Shown piece after piece: positions 43,001 to 55,900 of a stretch of DNA of 64,000 nt. The notes under the pieces are model-generated. The model had not been told where the DNA came from. It saw only the letters and a program-made list of their open reading frames with translations, and searched no databases. Every line of letters begins with the position of its first letter. Positions within the stretch are counted from its first letter, which is position 1. Source of the DNA: Heterobasidion occidentale (taxonomy: Eukaryota > Basidiomycota > Agaricomycetes > Russulales > Bondarzewiaceae). The stretch is taken from positions 868,001 through 932,000 of the forward strand of contig JBCAQO010000008.1 of assembly GCA_039111635.1 (NCBI GenBank), written 5' to 3'. A program made the translations under genes and the position numbers.

Positions 43001-43461
43001 CGTCGGCCGCGAGCGCGCGCAAGCGCGCGTCGGGCAAGACCCCGCTCGCGGTCCCGAGCCAGCCCGCGATCATGGAGGAAGAGGAGCAGGCGCGCTCGCG
43101 GCAGCCGACACCAGCCAACTCGCCCGTGCGCGAGCTCAAGCTCCGGCCTGCGCGCCCCCCGGCCCCTACCGCCGCCGCCGCGTCTGCCCCGTCCACCTCG
43201 GTCGCGTCGACGACTTCGGCGACGGCGACGGCGGTCCCGGTGTCGTCGCCCACGCACGGGCACGGCAAGCGCGCGTCGTTTGGGGAGGGAGGCGGCCGTC
43301 CGACGAGTCCGGTCGTCGTGCGTGAGGAGCAGGCGCAGGCGGGGACGCTGGTCGGGCGCGCGGCGGAGATCGTGAGCAGTGCGCGGGGGCTGTGGGGCTC
43401 GTTTTGGCACGGTGGCGGCAGTGGCAGTAACAGTAGTAACAGCAGTAGTCCGGGTGCTTGA
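40060..43461 (+). CDS. REG1-type regulatory subunit of protein phosphatase 1
   Basis: Exon 1 is 40060-40322, exon 2 40463-41140, exon 3 from 41238. Residues ~30-90 match the family's N-terminal domain (DYLSHEWREEDVWRSW, GARLENASWRTW, LNWLKDSDVTWLYGP). Near residue 271 is a PP1-docking KKHISF motif followed by FVEQCIAID. Acidic and Arg/Ser runs follow; the end LVGRAAEIVSSARGLWGSFW resembles the family C-terminus. The protein targets PP1 (Glc7) to Snf1/AMPK in glucose repression in yeast. The C-terminal half is unclear: the exon 3 frame meets a stop at 42373, a good coding frame shifted by one base follows to about 42675, and a third piece ends at 43461. The shifts may be introns or indel errors. 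Confidence 0.8.
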
Positions 43462-45272
43462 GGTGAGTTTTGTCGTCACTCTGGTTCGGAAGTCGTGAGG
43501 CTGACGCAGGTTTCGATTTTGATTTTCTTTTCTGGTCGGGTGACAGATTCGTTTTCTGGGGCTCTAGGGCTGTTGAGGGTGTCTGTCGTCCAGGCTAGTC
43601 ATTTGCTTAATGCGTGGATATTCTCGGTCCGTAGTGTTGTCTTTTTTTCGTTTCTTACCCACCTCCATCTCCCCTCTACTTGTTTTCTTTTGCTTCGTTC
43701 TTTATAATTGCGTCTTGCGTGTTTCGCTAGCCTCGTCGAGCTCTTCTCGGGCTTCCGCCCAGGGCGTGTGGTTTCGACTTGGCCAACGTTTGTTCATATC
43801 CTTCCTACTCAAACTCAACCCACATGCATACGTTCGTACATACATACATACACACATAGGCCTTTTATGTGCTTCTAATTCCTGGGGCTCAAGCGGCGCA
43901 GCCTGCAGGGGCCCCCGCCGGCTTCGGTGTTCGCCCTTGTTCCGTTCCTCGTTCCACGTTTTGTTTCGTTTCGTTGTGATGTTCCGGTTTCTCGATTTCT
44001 TTATGCCTTTTGAACTTCTCCGTTTTTTGTTTTCGTTTTACTTGCCTTTGTGCAAGCGACTGTCGACACACCACCCTCGCCAATATACGATATGCAGCCA
44101 AGCGATACCTACGCGGTATCATACGTACTGTATATACGCCGCACTTGCCCGCGCGGGCTTGTGTTTCCCATTCGTCTTTGCGTTCTCTGTCGTTGGTTGG
44201 TCGGTCTTTGGTGCACGGACAAGTATATAGCTCGCTCTTTGTTGTCGTCTCCGCTCTCTCGGGGCTCGTCTGGGCATCGGGCTCGATCGCGTTCGTCGGA
44301 GCTGTGTAGGTCGAATAGGTGAGATGCAGGCGATGTACGCAGTGGGCGTGTTCGACCGCGGTTCCAGGTTTCACAGTGCTCCCACCTCGGATGATTTCTC
44401 CTGTTTTTCGTTTCGACGATACCTCGACGGGCGACCATGTCTGTGTCCGCTCGTGCATCGTGCTCGATATTTAACATTGCTCATACTCAGTACTTAGTGC
44501 TCAGCAGGATACGCGCTTTTCTCGTGATACATTCTTGTGCAGAAGGCAACGCAGTGTATATTCTATCGCCATCATCGTGTCGTAGGTACATATGTGTAGG
44601 TTGTCATGTTCATCTCGACTCGTGTGTATATGTGTGTGTTATGTGTGTGTACTTACTGTACGGCGACACCCTGTTTCCTCTCCGAGTCGTGGTCGGGCGA
44701 AGAAGAATCAGAAGTATATTCTATTACCATCCGCTTCGTGTAGCGTGTAGCGTGTAGCATGTGGTAAGTGACTCTCAAAAGGCGGTGGTGGTGATCATCT
44801 GCTGGGCTCGAGGTTGCTGCAAATGCGTCCGCGCGATGGGACCGAGGCGAAGGGGCGAGAGCGAGGCGATGACGATGACGTCGTAAATATTCATGTGCGA
44901 TCGTGTCGGCTGCCAGAACTGTGTCGAGAGAAGAAGAAACACGCGAGCCGCTATCGGGTCTCCCACAGCAGGCTACGAGCGAGGTCGATTAGGGTCGATT
45001 GCGTGAGACGAACTGCCCCGACTGGGCAACTGGTATCTGCGTGCGCACCTCGGTCCACGGTCACGATGATATCATGGTCGAGACAACCGTCGGTTGCGAC
45101 ATGTTGGCGTTGTGCCGCCCCTGTGAGCACGGTCAATTGAGGTCCTTCTGCGATCTAAGTTGCAGGTTGGCTCACCGAAACTCAATCCAATTCACCGCGA
45201 TCTGTGCCCGGTGTTCACAGAGTCCGGATTCATTGTACTACGTATCCACGCTGGCGTCGATGATCCGTCGAG
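43462..45272. other. Convergent intergenic region, REG1 and F-box 3' ends
   Basis: T-rich on the plus strand after the REG1 stop, probably 3' untranslated sequence, then featureless. Contains a short (GTAGCGT)n-like run near 44738. No coding or RNA gene seen. Confidence 0.55.
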
Positions 45273-47209
45273 CTAGAACGTGTACAGGTGTACTATCGGG
45301 GGAGAAGTTCCGGTCGCCTGCAGCCCAGCGATAACGGCTCAGCGTGAGATATGAAAGCCGCACGGAGGGACTCACGTCTTCGATAGCGATGATCGTGTCC
45401 TCGCTGAGCATCAGAGACACGTCGTCATTGGCAGCAGCGCGTACATGGGGTGGCAGTAGGATCTCTTTGACAAGGAACGGCAGATGCGACTGGACGCCGT
45501 GCTGCTTCCAAAACTCAACCTCCCACGTCTCGCTCGTCCCGACGTAGCCTGGTTCTGTCACTATCGTCCAGGCGTCCACGTCATCTGCCGCATCAGTCGC
45601 GCGCGCCTGCCTGAGCCGCGTCGGGTGGAAGTCGAAGACCCTGATCGCCCGCCTGCCGTTGGACGCGGTGATCGGTCGGGGGAACACGTACCGCATCCCG
45701 TAGACGTAGCACGCCCAGGTCGGCCACTCCGCTGTGTGCGGAAGCACCCGTGTCCCCGCGGGCCCCCACTCCTCCCACTCGACGTAGCGTCGTGGTGCCC
45801 TGGCCGCGCGGAGGAAGGGCCGAAACACGTGCGTAGGGATGAACACGTCCACGCCAGCTGCCGCCTCCCCGCGTTGCCTGGAGAGCTCGACGAGGATAAG
45901 CCTGTCGCTGTGATCGATGTAGAAAGGCACGCGTAGTTTGGGATTCGGGGACGCGCGCGGGCCCGGGTCAGAGTTGATAACGATCTTGTCGAACGGAGAG
46001 AACGTCATGCGAGGAAGGGCAAAACCGCACATGTATGGACTGTTCTGCGCATCGATGAGCGCGGGCGACGCGTTTCGGTAATCGTACACCATCAGGGACG
46101 GGCCTCCTGGAGCATTCGGCGGACGAAATAATAATCCGATTATGACGCGCCTATCGTCAAGGAACGCAAAGCACTGGAGTCCTTGTCCTTGCATGTTCTA
46201 GACCAGGCAGAGTAAGCGTTCCCAGCTTCTGAGGGGCTCAACGATATGATGGAAGTGGGAGTCACCATCTCGATTTCGCCCGTCTTCCAATTCCATATCA
46301 CGAGGTGAGCTGACTGGGAACGCTCGTCGAAGAACAAGACACCGAGATGATCGCTGTTGACTTTGATAGAGTACGCCATATGGGGGATGCGCCGCGGAAA
46401 GGCGACTGGGAGGTTGATTACGCGAGGGCTTCGATGCGTTATATGTGCTTCGCCATTCGCAAGAAGAACCACATAGACGATGCACACAGTGATACCATCG
46501 CTGGTAACCGACCAAAGACGTTCAATAGTCGGAAGCACGGGAGATAAGAAGAAAGGCGCACTTCAAGCACTTCTGGATCAGCACAAGCAGGTCCTGGGAC
46601 GGGTCCATGAAGAAGTCGGCAATGGTGTATTCGAATCCCACACCCCATTCGCGAAATTCAATGCCCCTTAGCCGGGAAGGCAATTGCCTGAAACACAAGC
46701 TTTTGGCAGAGGTTCTCATTCCCAGAACCCCACTGTAGAGGTCCCAGCACCTGGGTAGTCCTTCGAGCAAGGGGAAAGCCATGTGCGCAGACCATTCAAG
46801 ACTTCTCCAAGCTGACTGGTATCGGATCAAGGCACTCAGACGTTCTGCAGCAGAAAGAGTACCAGCAGTTCCATGGAGCATCCCAGACAAAGCAAGAGCG
46901 ATTTCATATTGCAAAAGGGAGTGGCCCGCAACCACGTCTCTAAGGCGGCGGCACGTCTGATACAGATCAATTTGGAACTGGCGGTGAATTCCTTAGTGTA
47001 TCAGTAAGACTTACCTTCTTGCAGGCAAGTAAAGCTCGATGATCAAGATGCTGGAATATGTCAAGAATGAGTTCCGTTGGCAGTGATTCCAATTGGCAGA
47101 CGTTCGAGACGAAATAAAGACCCTTGGTCGAGATTACCGTCGGCTGGGCTTTGATACGAACGCTTGGCGGCCATTCAATAATGAGAATTGTAGCAAAGAA
47201 GGACCCCAT
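45273..47209 (-). CDS. F-box protein, Agaricomycotina-type
   Basis: Five exons (47209-47015, 46956-46562, 46500-46266, 46197-45376, 45317-45273) join in frame to about 563 residues. The F-box is at residues ~40-68 (LESLPTELILDIFQHLDH...CKKTCRRLRDVV) and follows a short extension. The middle has the LSAAERLSALIRYQSAWRSLEW block and a DPSQDLLVLI strand, then VWNWKTGEI and FAFLDDRRV, repeats reminiscent of a beta-propeller found in this large family. It would bridge substrates to Skp1 in an SCF ubiquitin ligase; substrate unknown. If the last 58-bp intron is not used, the frame instead ends at 45238. The true start could lie upstream. Head-to-head with the galactosidase gene, 635 bp apart. Confidence 0.78.
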
Positions 47210-47844
47210 GCCGATGAGATTTGCAGCGTCAGGGAATAGTAATGTGGTTTTGTGGTCTGTGATAATTGGCCGAAGCCGTGATGGAGAAACCTAAAAGGAG
47301 GAAAAGCTTCCGACATGAGACGCACTGAGCACGTGCATCAATACCTTGTAGCACATGACTGTTCTCGATTTTTGTGAGGATTTCTCAAGGATTTCTATGG
47401 CGGCCCGCTTGCCTTCTTCCACATCACTCAATCTCGCGAAAACAATACCAGGTGGACGCCATTTACCCTTCGAATTTCGAAGGCTCCCGATCCCAAGACT
47501 TGTACCTTCTAAAGCCTTAAGGCTTCACCGGTTACTATGAATCAATGAGTCTGATCGTGTATTCTGCAACTTTCTACATGTCTCAAATAGCGACTCTATC
47601 AGTCTCCATGCTCGCGCCCCGTCACTTGAGCACGGCAGAAACGCCTTGAAAGACGAAGCATCATGCCATACGGCTTGAGCGGCCCGTCTCATTATCCTGG
47701 TTTCGCATGGTCCGACATCACCTGCTCGTCGTTGGACGTGGTCGCGCCATGGCATCTGTTTGGCCTCGCTATTTCATCGCAGAGAAGGGAAGCACGAGAG
47801 GGCTCCCTAAATAACGTTCACTGCTTGAGTCCCTGGCTGCCAGC
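47210..47844. other. Divergent promoter region, F-box and beta-galactosidase
   Basis: 635 bp between two start codons facing away from each other. A 76-codon minus-strand ORF at 47755-47525 has no recognisable domain. No clear TATA box was identified. Confidence 0.5.
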
Positions 47845-50800
47845 ATGTTACTCTCGGTAACGATGCTACGTCGTGCTCTCACTGTCGTCCTTCTCGCACT
47901 TTTCGCTGCGTCCTCGACCGCGGCGAGCGATCTTGCGCGACGCAACTCTACCGGTCTTACCGACGCAGTCACCTGGGATCCTCATTCCCTTTCGATCTTC
48001 GGCCAGCGCGTCTTCATTCTATCAGCTGAAGTGCACCCATGGAGGCAGCCAAACCCTGACCTCTGGGCCGACGTCTTTCAAAAGATAAAGGCTAATGGGT
48101 TCAACACTGTTTCATTCTACGTGCATTGGGCATTGCATTACCCTACGCCAGATACGAACGGCGCTAAGGGAGATTGGCAGGAAGGAACGTACCGCGATTT
48201 GCAGAGATTTATTGACGAAGCTAAGAATGCGGGACTATGGATGATTGCGAGGTGCGACTTAGTTTCTTGCATTGCTCAGGATTTTCTTTCATCGACTGCA
48301 TGCTATCTTGTAGACCTGGTCCTTATATCAGTAAGTTTTTATATATTGCTGAGGAGCAATGTCTCTAATAAAATCTTCAAGATGCCGAAACCACAGGAGG
48401 CGGCTTTCCCGGCTGGGTGGGCAATATTGCGGGATCTCTGCGTACTGACAATATCAACTATACGCGAGGTATGTGTATTTGTGGATCTTGAACGATGAAG
48501 TGCAGATGCAGTTTTCACGCCAGCTTGGAAGCCCTATATGACCGCGGTTTCACAAATCATCGCAAAAAATCAGATCACCAATGGTGGCCCCAGTAAGTTC
48601 TGAACATTCAGATTCATTTTTTGACAAGACTGTTGTTTCATTCTTATTTGTAACAGTTATACTGGTACAAGCAGAGAACGAGTTTAGTGCCGGAACAGGA
48701 AGAAGCGATTATATGCAGGATATTATCGATACGTACCGTGCCAACGGCGTTGTCATCCGTGCGTCATCTTGTGAATCGGACCGAACCGACACTCATCATC
48801 GGAACGGGAATAGCGACAACACACAATGACCAGCATGCAGGCCAGACTGGGAATTTCAGCCCAGACTTGCCCGGCAATGGTTCCGTCAACATCTACTGGT
48901 TAGTTACGTTGGTGTACTAGAGACGTTGCTGTGCACTGAAGTAGACTGGATGCAGCGGAGATTCCTACCCGCAGGGTACATCCCGTTGGAACCAGGTGCA
49001 GACTATCTATATGTCTGCCCATAAAAACGTTGCTCCAAGCAACCCACTATGTCTTGCCGAGGTACGACCATTATCCAGAACGAGTAGTGCAGTTAAGAGG
49101 ACCTGAAATGTCACCTGCAGTTCGGAGGTGGTTGGCTTCTTGGTTGGGGATCTAAAGCCAGAGGCGGAACAGGGTATGAGGTTTTCGGTATGTATCGTAA
49201 TGTTATTTCCGCATGTCATATGCCGTATCAAATTCCCGACAGAAACCACGTTGGACAATGCCGACTACGGTACGAGACTCTTCACAGTTTGTTTTTTCAC
49301 TCCGATTCGATAGGATCCCAGAGAATGTGTTTTACAAGGAAAATTAGTACGTATCAAGACGGATCTTTGAAAGCGAAATTGTTTCTCATTCTTGCAGTGC
49401 ACAAACTACGACGATTTTGAGTGAATATTTCGTGATTCCTCATTAGAATTTCCGAAAACTTATTATCCTCTCTTAGATATCTACAGTCAGTTGTTGATTC
49501 TCATACCGACAAAGTTCTCCATTCTCATCGACAGCCTATAGTGTTGTTTGGCGGTACGAACTGGGGCCAAACCGCTGAACCTACTGTCTATAGCAGCTAT
49601 GATTATGGCGGCGGTAAATACTCTCTGATTGACAGTCGATATCATCTCTCAACTGTTGCCAGGTATCAATGAAAATCGTGTTGCGACACCCAAGATGAAT
49701 GAGATGAGGCTTCAAGGTTCGTTTGTTGGAAATATCCTCCTTGCTTCTCTTAAATTAGTGATGTTTATAAATATGCAGGCCTTTTCCTCCGCGTTTCTCG
49801 CGACCTACTTGCAACGATTCAAATCAGCAACGGAACGAACTACACTACGTCGTCTCTAGTCCATACCGCTGAGCTGAAGAATCTGCAGTCGGGAGCAGGC
49901 TTCTACGTCTTGCGACACAATGACGCTACGTGAGATGAAGGATGCCTTTTGTCATCGATATATTCTAACAGAATGAATCAGATCTACTGACTTGACAACC
50001 ACTCAACTCAATATTACCACGTCTACGGGGTCACTCTTGGTACCGGCACAGGGCGTTATCACTCTCAACGGCCGTGACAGTAAGATACTTGTTACGGATT
50101 ACATTTTTGGACAGTCAGCGACGACAATCCTGTATTCCACTGCCGAGTGAGTTCCAACGGTTGCCTATCTAGGCGCAATGCTTATATTATGGACAGAATT
50201 TTAACTTGGACGACGTGAGTTGATATCGAACAAGTAGTAGTTCACTCTCTGACGGATACCTGCAGCATCGATAACACCGACTACATCATTCTCTACGCAG
50301 GGCTAGGCGAAACTGGAGAAACAACATTCAGGCTCTCGTCCGAACCTCAAGTGGCGCTCAATGGGGCCTCGGGTGTCACATCCGTATACTCTGAAGGGAT
50401 CTTTACTCTTAATTACTCCCTTCAAGGCTCAAAGTTTGTCGATATCAACGCAAGTGGCAAGACGATTGCCGTGGTGATTTTAGACAAACCTACTGCCAAC
50501 ACTTGGCATGCTCCTGTCATTCCTGGCTCGGGAAATTATGGATCGTTCTTTTCTTTTGGTACTAATCAAACGTAGGCTCATAACGACTCCTGTACGGTGT
50601 ACCCCTCGCTGAATGTTCCATAGCATCCTTGCAAGCGGTCCGTATTTGATTAGGAGTGCAGCCGTTTCTGGCAATACTCTGCATCTGGTATTTTCCTTGG
50701 AATGTTGCTTTGACATCGTTGTGCTTGTTCTAATATATGCGCAGACAGGGGATCTTAATGGCACAACTCCCATCGAGTTCATCGCTCCTTCATCGGTGGA

Positions 50801-52468
50801 TACTCTTTCGTGGAACGGCCAGATCCAGAAAGTTACACGGACTTCTCATCGATCTTTCACGGCAATCCTTGCAGTATCAGATACCCCTAAGCTCCCTGCT
50901 CTTGGAAGTTGGAAAGCGCTGGGAAGGTTCGTCATGAGCTGTCATTTATCGAATGATCCCTCACTGTGTTCAAGCCTTCCAGAGATTGATCCGGCGTTTG
51001 ATGACTCTGACTTCGTCACTGCTGATCAGACAACAACGAACGTACGAGTTTCCTCTTGTCTCGGAGAAGGTATCTTAGTTTTCTCCAGTACACAAACCTT
51101 CCGCCCCTTTCTGGGACGCAGGTCCTTTATTCGCAACAATACGGGTTAGGATATGCATCAATTGGGAATGTCATTCGATGCTGAAATCTGTTTCACAGGT
51201 TCTATGGTGGCAACCTGATTTTCCGAGGCCATTTCAATGCGTCTGGTGAAGAAACGTTCATCAACCTGAGCGTCCAGGGCGGGTTTGCATTTGGATACTC
51301 TGCCTTTTTGAATGGAGTTTTCCTCGGCTCAAACCAAGGCAATGCGTCTGTCAGCATAACTACCGACTCGTGGAAAATTCCTAGTTCCACGCTTCAGATC
51401 GGGAAGGATAACGTCGTGGTTGTGATTCAAGGTACGAGATCTGGGTATCAAACAAGGCTACATTGATTCCTATCGCCATCCTCTAGATCATACGGGGTAA
51501 GCACCTATCTTGATTCAGGATGGTAGGGCTGATCTTTACTTTCGGGCGACAGCATAGTTGAAACTAGCAGTAAGTAACAAGGGTGTTCGCTTTCGCTGTT
51601 ATTGATCCCCGAGTTAGCGAATGGCGGAAAGGAACCTCGTGGAATTCGCGGTTATTCTATCACGGGAGGTAACACCACATTCACGACCTGGAAGCTTCAA
51701 GGTAATCAGGTGAATATCTTACGTCTATCTCATTTTCAAGTGGCGCTGATGGTACTGCTTGATAGGGGGGCGCCGCCCATACCCCAGATACCGTGAGGGG
51801 GTATCTAAACGAGGGTGGGTTGTACGCCGAACGAATCGGCGCACATCTCCCAGAATTCGACGATTCCCAGTGGGCGAGCGGTACACCGTTGTCGGGAGGT
51901 GGTGTCCGTGGTGCCGGTGTCAACTTCTACAGGACGACATTCTCCTTTGTAAGCTGAACAGAAACGTACAACTCGATCCACCCGGCTGACGGCTAGTTGT
52001 GCCAGGACGTTCCTCAAGGATTGGACGTTCCTCTGCGCCTGTCGATCACTCCCAGCGACATCACTCAGAATTACCGCGTTCAAATCTACCTCAATGGTTG
52101 GCAACTTGGCAAGTACATCAACAACCTGGGGTAGGTGTGTCCCTGCTTTCGCGCGAAAACCACGCTGATGGATTCCGCACAAAAGGCCGCAGACTACGTT
52201 CGTGCTTCCACCTGGGTGATGCTTTGTCAAGTCAATTTCCATTCAGAAAGACACTGATAGCCATGTTTCCAGTATATTGAAGCGTCAGTCCGAAAACACC
52301 CTCGCGTTGTCACTGTGGTCTCTCGATTCCTCAGGGGCAGCACTTGCCGGCCTGGAGTTGATAGCGGATGGCACATTCTCGACATCTCTGACCCTGTCGG
52401 ATTATCTACTGGCTCCCAATTACGAGCGTGCTCGGCGACCCGCCGCTGAATATGTTGCTGCCATGTGA
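47845..52468 (+). CDS. Secreted GH35 beta-galactosidase, many introns
   Basis: It starts with a signal peptide ([20 protein letters not shown]; a second ATG at 47863 is possible). Exons verified by frame: 47845-48251, 48314-48330, 48382-48468, about 48506-48592, 48657-48758, 48814-48898, 48956-49061, then further short exons to the stop at 52468; about 20 in all. Family signatures: [18 protein letters not shown], the acid/base Glu in QAENEFS, the nucleophile Glu in CLAE/FGGGW, then [21 protein letters not shown]. The C-terminal half has the beta-domains of fungal GH35 (for example [18 protein letters not shown], ending [11 protein letters not shown]), total near 1000 residues. It hydrolyses terminal beta-galactose from plant polysaccharides outside the cell. 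Exon borders at 49121-49330 are unresolved. Confidence 0.85.
49477..49485 (+). other. Candidate 9-bp micro-exon in the beta-galactosidase gene
   Basis: ATATCTACA lies between a TTAG acceptor and a GTCAGT donor. Including it restores the conserved stretch [15 protein letters not shown] across two phase-1 introns (49486-49541 follows it). Skipping it leaves the frame open but drops three residues the family keeps. Confidence 0.55.
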
Positions 52469-52740
52469 TCTCTTACTTTGTTCTTCATACGTCGAAAGAG
52501 TAATCTTAAACATGATCTGAGGTTGCGTACGATGACATGCGATGAATCCACACACGATGCAAGTGCTCGCTGAGGTGCAAGACAAAACGGCTGTATCCAG
52601 AACCATACATACCACGACCGAGGCTGCTCTGAATTGTACAGAATATCAAAAATACATTGCCATTATTGACACTATACATGGCTGTTGGCTATCAGCTAGA
52701 GCGACAGCTACATAAAAAAGCATTGATGTTGCAGCGTTTA
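52469..52740. other. Beta-galactosidase 3' region and tRNA terminator
   Basis: No gene. A run of six T on the minus strand at about 52712-52718 lies just downstream of the minus-strand tRNA and fits a Pol III terminator. Confidence 0.55.
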
Positions 52741-52814
52741 TGGCCAACGTGGGGATCGAACCCAAGACCTTCGCGTTATTAGCACGACGCTCTAACCAAC
52801 TGAGCTAGTCGGCC
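52741..52814 (-). tRNA. tRNA-Ile (anticodon AAU)
   Basis: 74 nt, no intron. Acceptor stem GGCCGAC/GTTGGCC, D-arm GCTC-AGTTGGTTA-GAGC, anticodon loop CTAATAA, T-loop TTCGATC and discriminator A. The outermost T-stem pair is a mismatch. A34 would be edited to inosine to read AUU, AUC and AUA. Identical to the copy at 63830-63903. It diverges from the Yrb2-like gene, whose ATG is 135 bp away. Confidence 0.95.
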
Positions 52815-52948
52815 GATGGGGGACGGTGGCTGCAAAAAGATGTGATGGGAGGAGAGGCCACGTGAGAGAGACGACCCGTGCTTGCTTGCCGCCTGCCGTC
52901 TTCCGTTCTTGTTCTCGACCGTTGTCCTGCACGTTCACCGTCGAGCGA

Positions 52949-55900
52949 ATGTCTCCCTCACATACACCGCGGACGATGCCCACCCCGCCACTAGACGACA
53001 ACAAACGCTCGCCGCCCCCCACGCCGCCCTCCCCGTCCAACGACGACGCTTCATTCGGTGCGTTCGGTTATCGTGCCACACCGCATCAGCGTCCGTGCCC
53101 TCGCTTATCACCCGCGCACACGCACACAGAGGCCAAGGTATCGAGGAAGCGCGAGCGCGAGGTGTCGCAAGAGCCCTCGACGCCGCGCCCCGACGACACA
53201 GTGCGTGCTGATGATTTTATCTGCAGCTGCCCGCCTGGCACACACGATGTCACCCCGCTTACCTATTCACATCGCGATCTCGCGCGCCATGCCCCGCGCC
53301 GCGCCCCTCCCGCGCCCCCTCCCGTCTGCTCGTCCCGCAGGACCTCGAGCCCCGCACAAAGCCGCGCGACGACAAGGACGTCCGCACCCCCGCAAAGAAG
53401 AACCGCACCCAGCTCGCGCGCACAGAGGAAGAAGACGAGGAGACCGAGGACGACGACGCAGACGACGACGACGACGACGCTGACGCCGTGAGCGGGTCGC
53501 CTCCGCACGAGACGAAGATGCGCCAGATCAGCCAGGGCGTCGAGGAGATCAGCGTCAAGAACGGGGCCGCGGCCCACGCCGCAGAGGGCATGGACGTCAA
53601 CGTGGAGGAGATCGAGGAGCCCGCACAGGCGCAGCAGGATGCCCCCACCGAGCGCTCCGAGCACCCTCAGGAGCCCCTGCGCACTGATGTCCCTGCAGAC
53701 CCGCCATCGAGCCCCAGCTCCTCTAATATGGATGTACAGACAGACAAGCAGCCCCAGGACACGGAGCCTTCGGCTCCAGCGCCTCGCAGCCCACAGACAT
53801 CCGTTATGGACATCCAAACGGATGCCTCTCCCTCTGCCCAGCCCTCTCCCTCCATACCAACTCCTGCCCTCCCCGCCTCGCGGCGTAGCTCGCAATCAGA
53901 GGGCGAGGGCGAAAAGGGCATGAAGCGTAAACTTGCCGACCGTGCCTCGGGTCAGGGCCCTATGGAGACGGACGCTGCCCCCATACCAATGCCACCCAAA
54001 AGCAAGGTCGACGCCGCACCCAAACGGCCCCGCGACGACGCGGACACAGACGACAACCCACGCGTCACCAAGCGGCCGTCTCCGCCGCCTCCCGAAGAGA
54101 AGGAGACCGACGCCGCTCGCAAGCCAAAACCGTCGGGCATCAGCAAATCCCGCCCCACCACCCCTCCCGCCTCCTCCGAACCCTGCACGAGCGAGGCTCC
54201 CCCCGCGCCCAAGGCAGCGCCCCCGGCCAAGCCGCAGCAGCCGCCTTCGTAAGTGTGCCCTCGCTTCGCGTCTATTTGTGGCCCTCCGTCCGTCCGCTCA
54301 CGCTCACGCTCACGCACGCACGCACGCACGCACGCACACGCTGCTGATAGGGCGGCGGATTCCTCTCGTACGCCTCGGCGGCGTCGCCCTTCGCGGCCGT
54401 CCAAGGCCCGAGCCTCTTCGGCTCCAAGAAGCCGTCCACCGCCGCCGCGCCCTGGACCAGCGGGCGCGCCAGCCCCGGCCCCAACGCCGGGCCCGGACCG
54501 TCCTCCCCTTCGCCCTTCGGCGGCAACGGCTCGGCGCTCAACGGCGCCGCGCCCTCCCCGTCTCCCACGTCCCCCGCCGCGTCGGGCTCCAATCTGCTAG
54601 GCGCGTCGTCGGGTTCGCCGTTCGCGTCGTCGCTCGCGCATCCGACGCCCGCGAAGCGCACGGGCTTCGAGGCGTTCGCGTCTGCGGCGTCGCCGTTTGC
54701 GACCGCGGCGGTGGCCGCGGCGTCGGGGGCGGGCGGGGGCGTCGGGGCGCGGCCCAAGTCGCCGGGGCTCGCGCGGAGCAGGAGCCCGGTGAGGCGGGCG
54801 GCGGGGAAGGGTGTGGGCATGGCCGCGAACGCGAACGCGACGGCGTTCTCGGCGTATGCGGCGGGCGGGGTGCAGGCGTTTGCGGTGCCGGCTGCGAAGC
54901 GGGCGCGCGCGGGAAGCCCGGGTGCGGGTGTGGGAGGAGACGTGTTTGCGCTGGGGAGTGTGGGCGGGAGCGCAGGTGGGGCGAAGGGTCAGAGTCAGAG
55001 CCAGAGTCAGAGCCACAGCCACAGCCAGAGTCAAAGCCAGAGTGGGAGTAGGAGCAGGGAGGGGAGCGAGGAGAGCGTGCGGGAGGGCGCGGGGGAGGTC
55101 GACGCGGATGCGGATGCGGAGAGGGAGGGCGCGACGTTTGGGGAGCGGTTGAGGGCGGGGCGGGATCGCGAGCGGGAGGAGGAGGAGGACAGCGATTGGG
55201 GCGAGCGGCGGGTCGAGTTGACGGAGAAGGAGGGTGAGTGCCGGGCGCTGCTCGTTTTTCGCTCTTCCTCGCTCGAGGCGTCCTGGAGTTCGCGCGCTGA
55301 CGGCTTCGTGTTCGGTCTGGTCGTTGTGGTTCGTTCGGGGGTGTTTTGCGGGATCGGTGGGTTGCGGTTTTGGGCGGGCAGTGTTGACGGGGGAGGAGGA
55401 GGAGGAGACGCTGCGGCATGTGCGTGGGAAGCTGTTCGTGCTCGAGCAGGGGCAGTGGAAGGAGCGCGGGACGGGGACGATGCGGCTGAACGTGCGCCGG
55501 GCGGACGGCGGGGGTGCGCGACTGGGTGCGTTTGCGCGCTGCCTTCCTGCGTCTCTTCCGCTCGTGCGATGCTGACCCTCTCGTCTTGTTCGTGTGCGCG
55601 TCGTGCGCGTCGTGTGTGGGTGGGCAGTGATGCGCAAGGAGGCGGTGTACGCGGTGATCCTGAACGTGGCGCTCTTCCGCGGGATGCGGGTCGCGATCGC
55701 GGCGGACCCGCGGTACCTCCGGTTCAGCGTGATCGAGGACGGGGCGACGATGCACTACAATCTGCGGGTGCGTGCTCGCTGCTCTCTTTCTTTCCCTTTC
55801 TCTTCGTCACGTTCCTCTCTCTCGGCCATCCGTGTTCCGTGTTCCGTGTCCCGTGTTCCGTGTCCTGCGTTCTGCGGGTTCTCTTCTTTGAGGCGCTGGC

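Noticed and set aside
47525..47755. A 76-codon minus-strand ORF as a first exon of the F-box gene
   Set aside because: No splice pair could be found that joins it in frame to the F-box exon, and it shows no family similarity.
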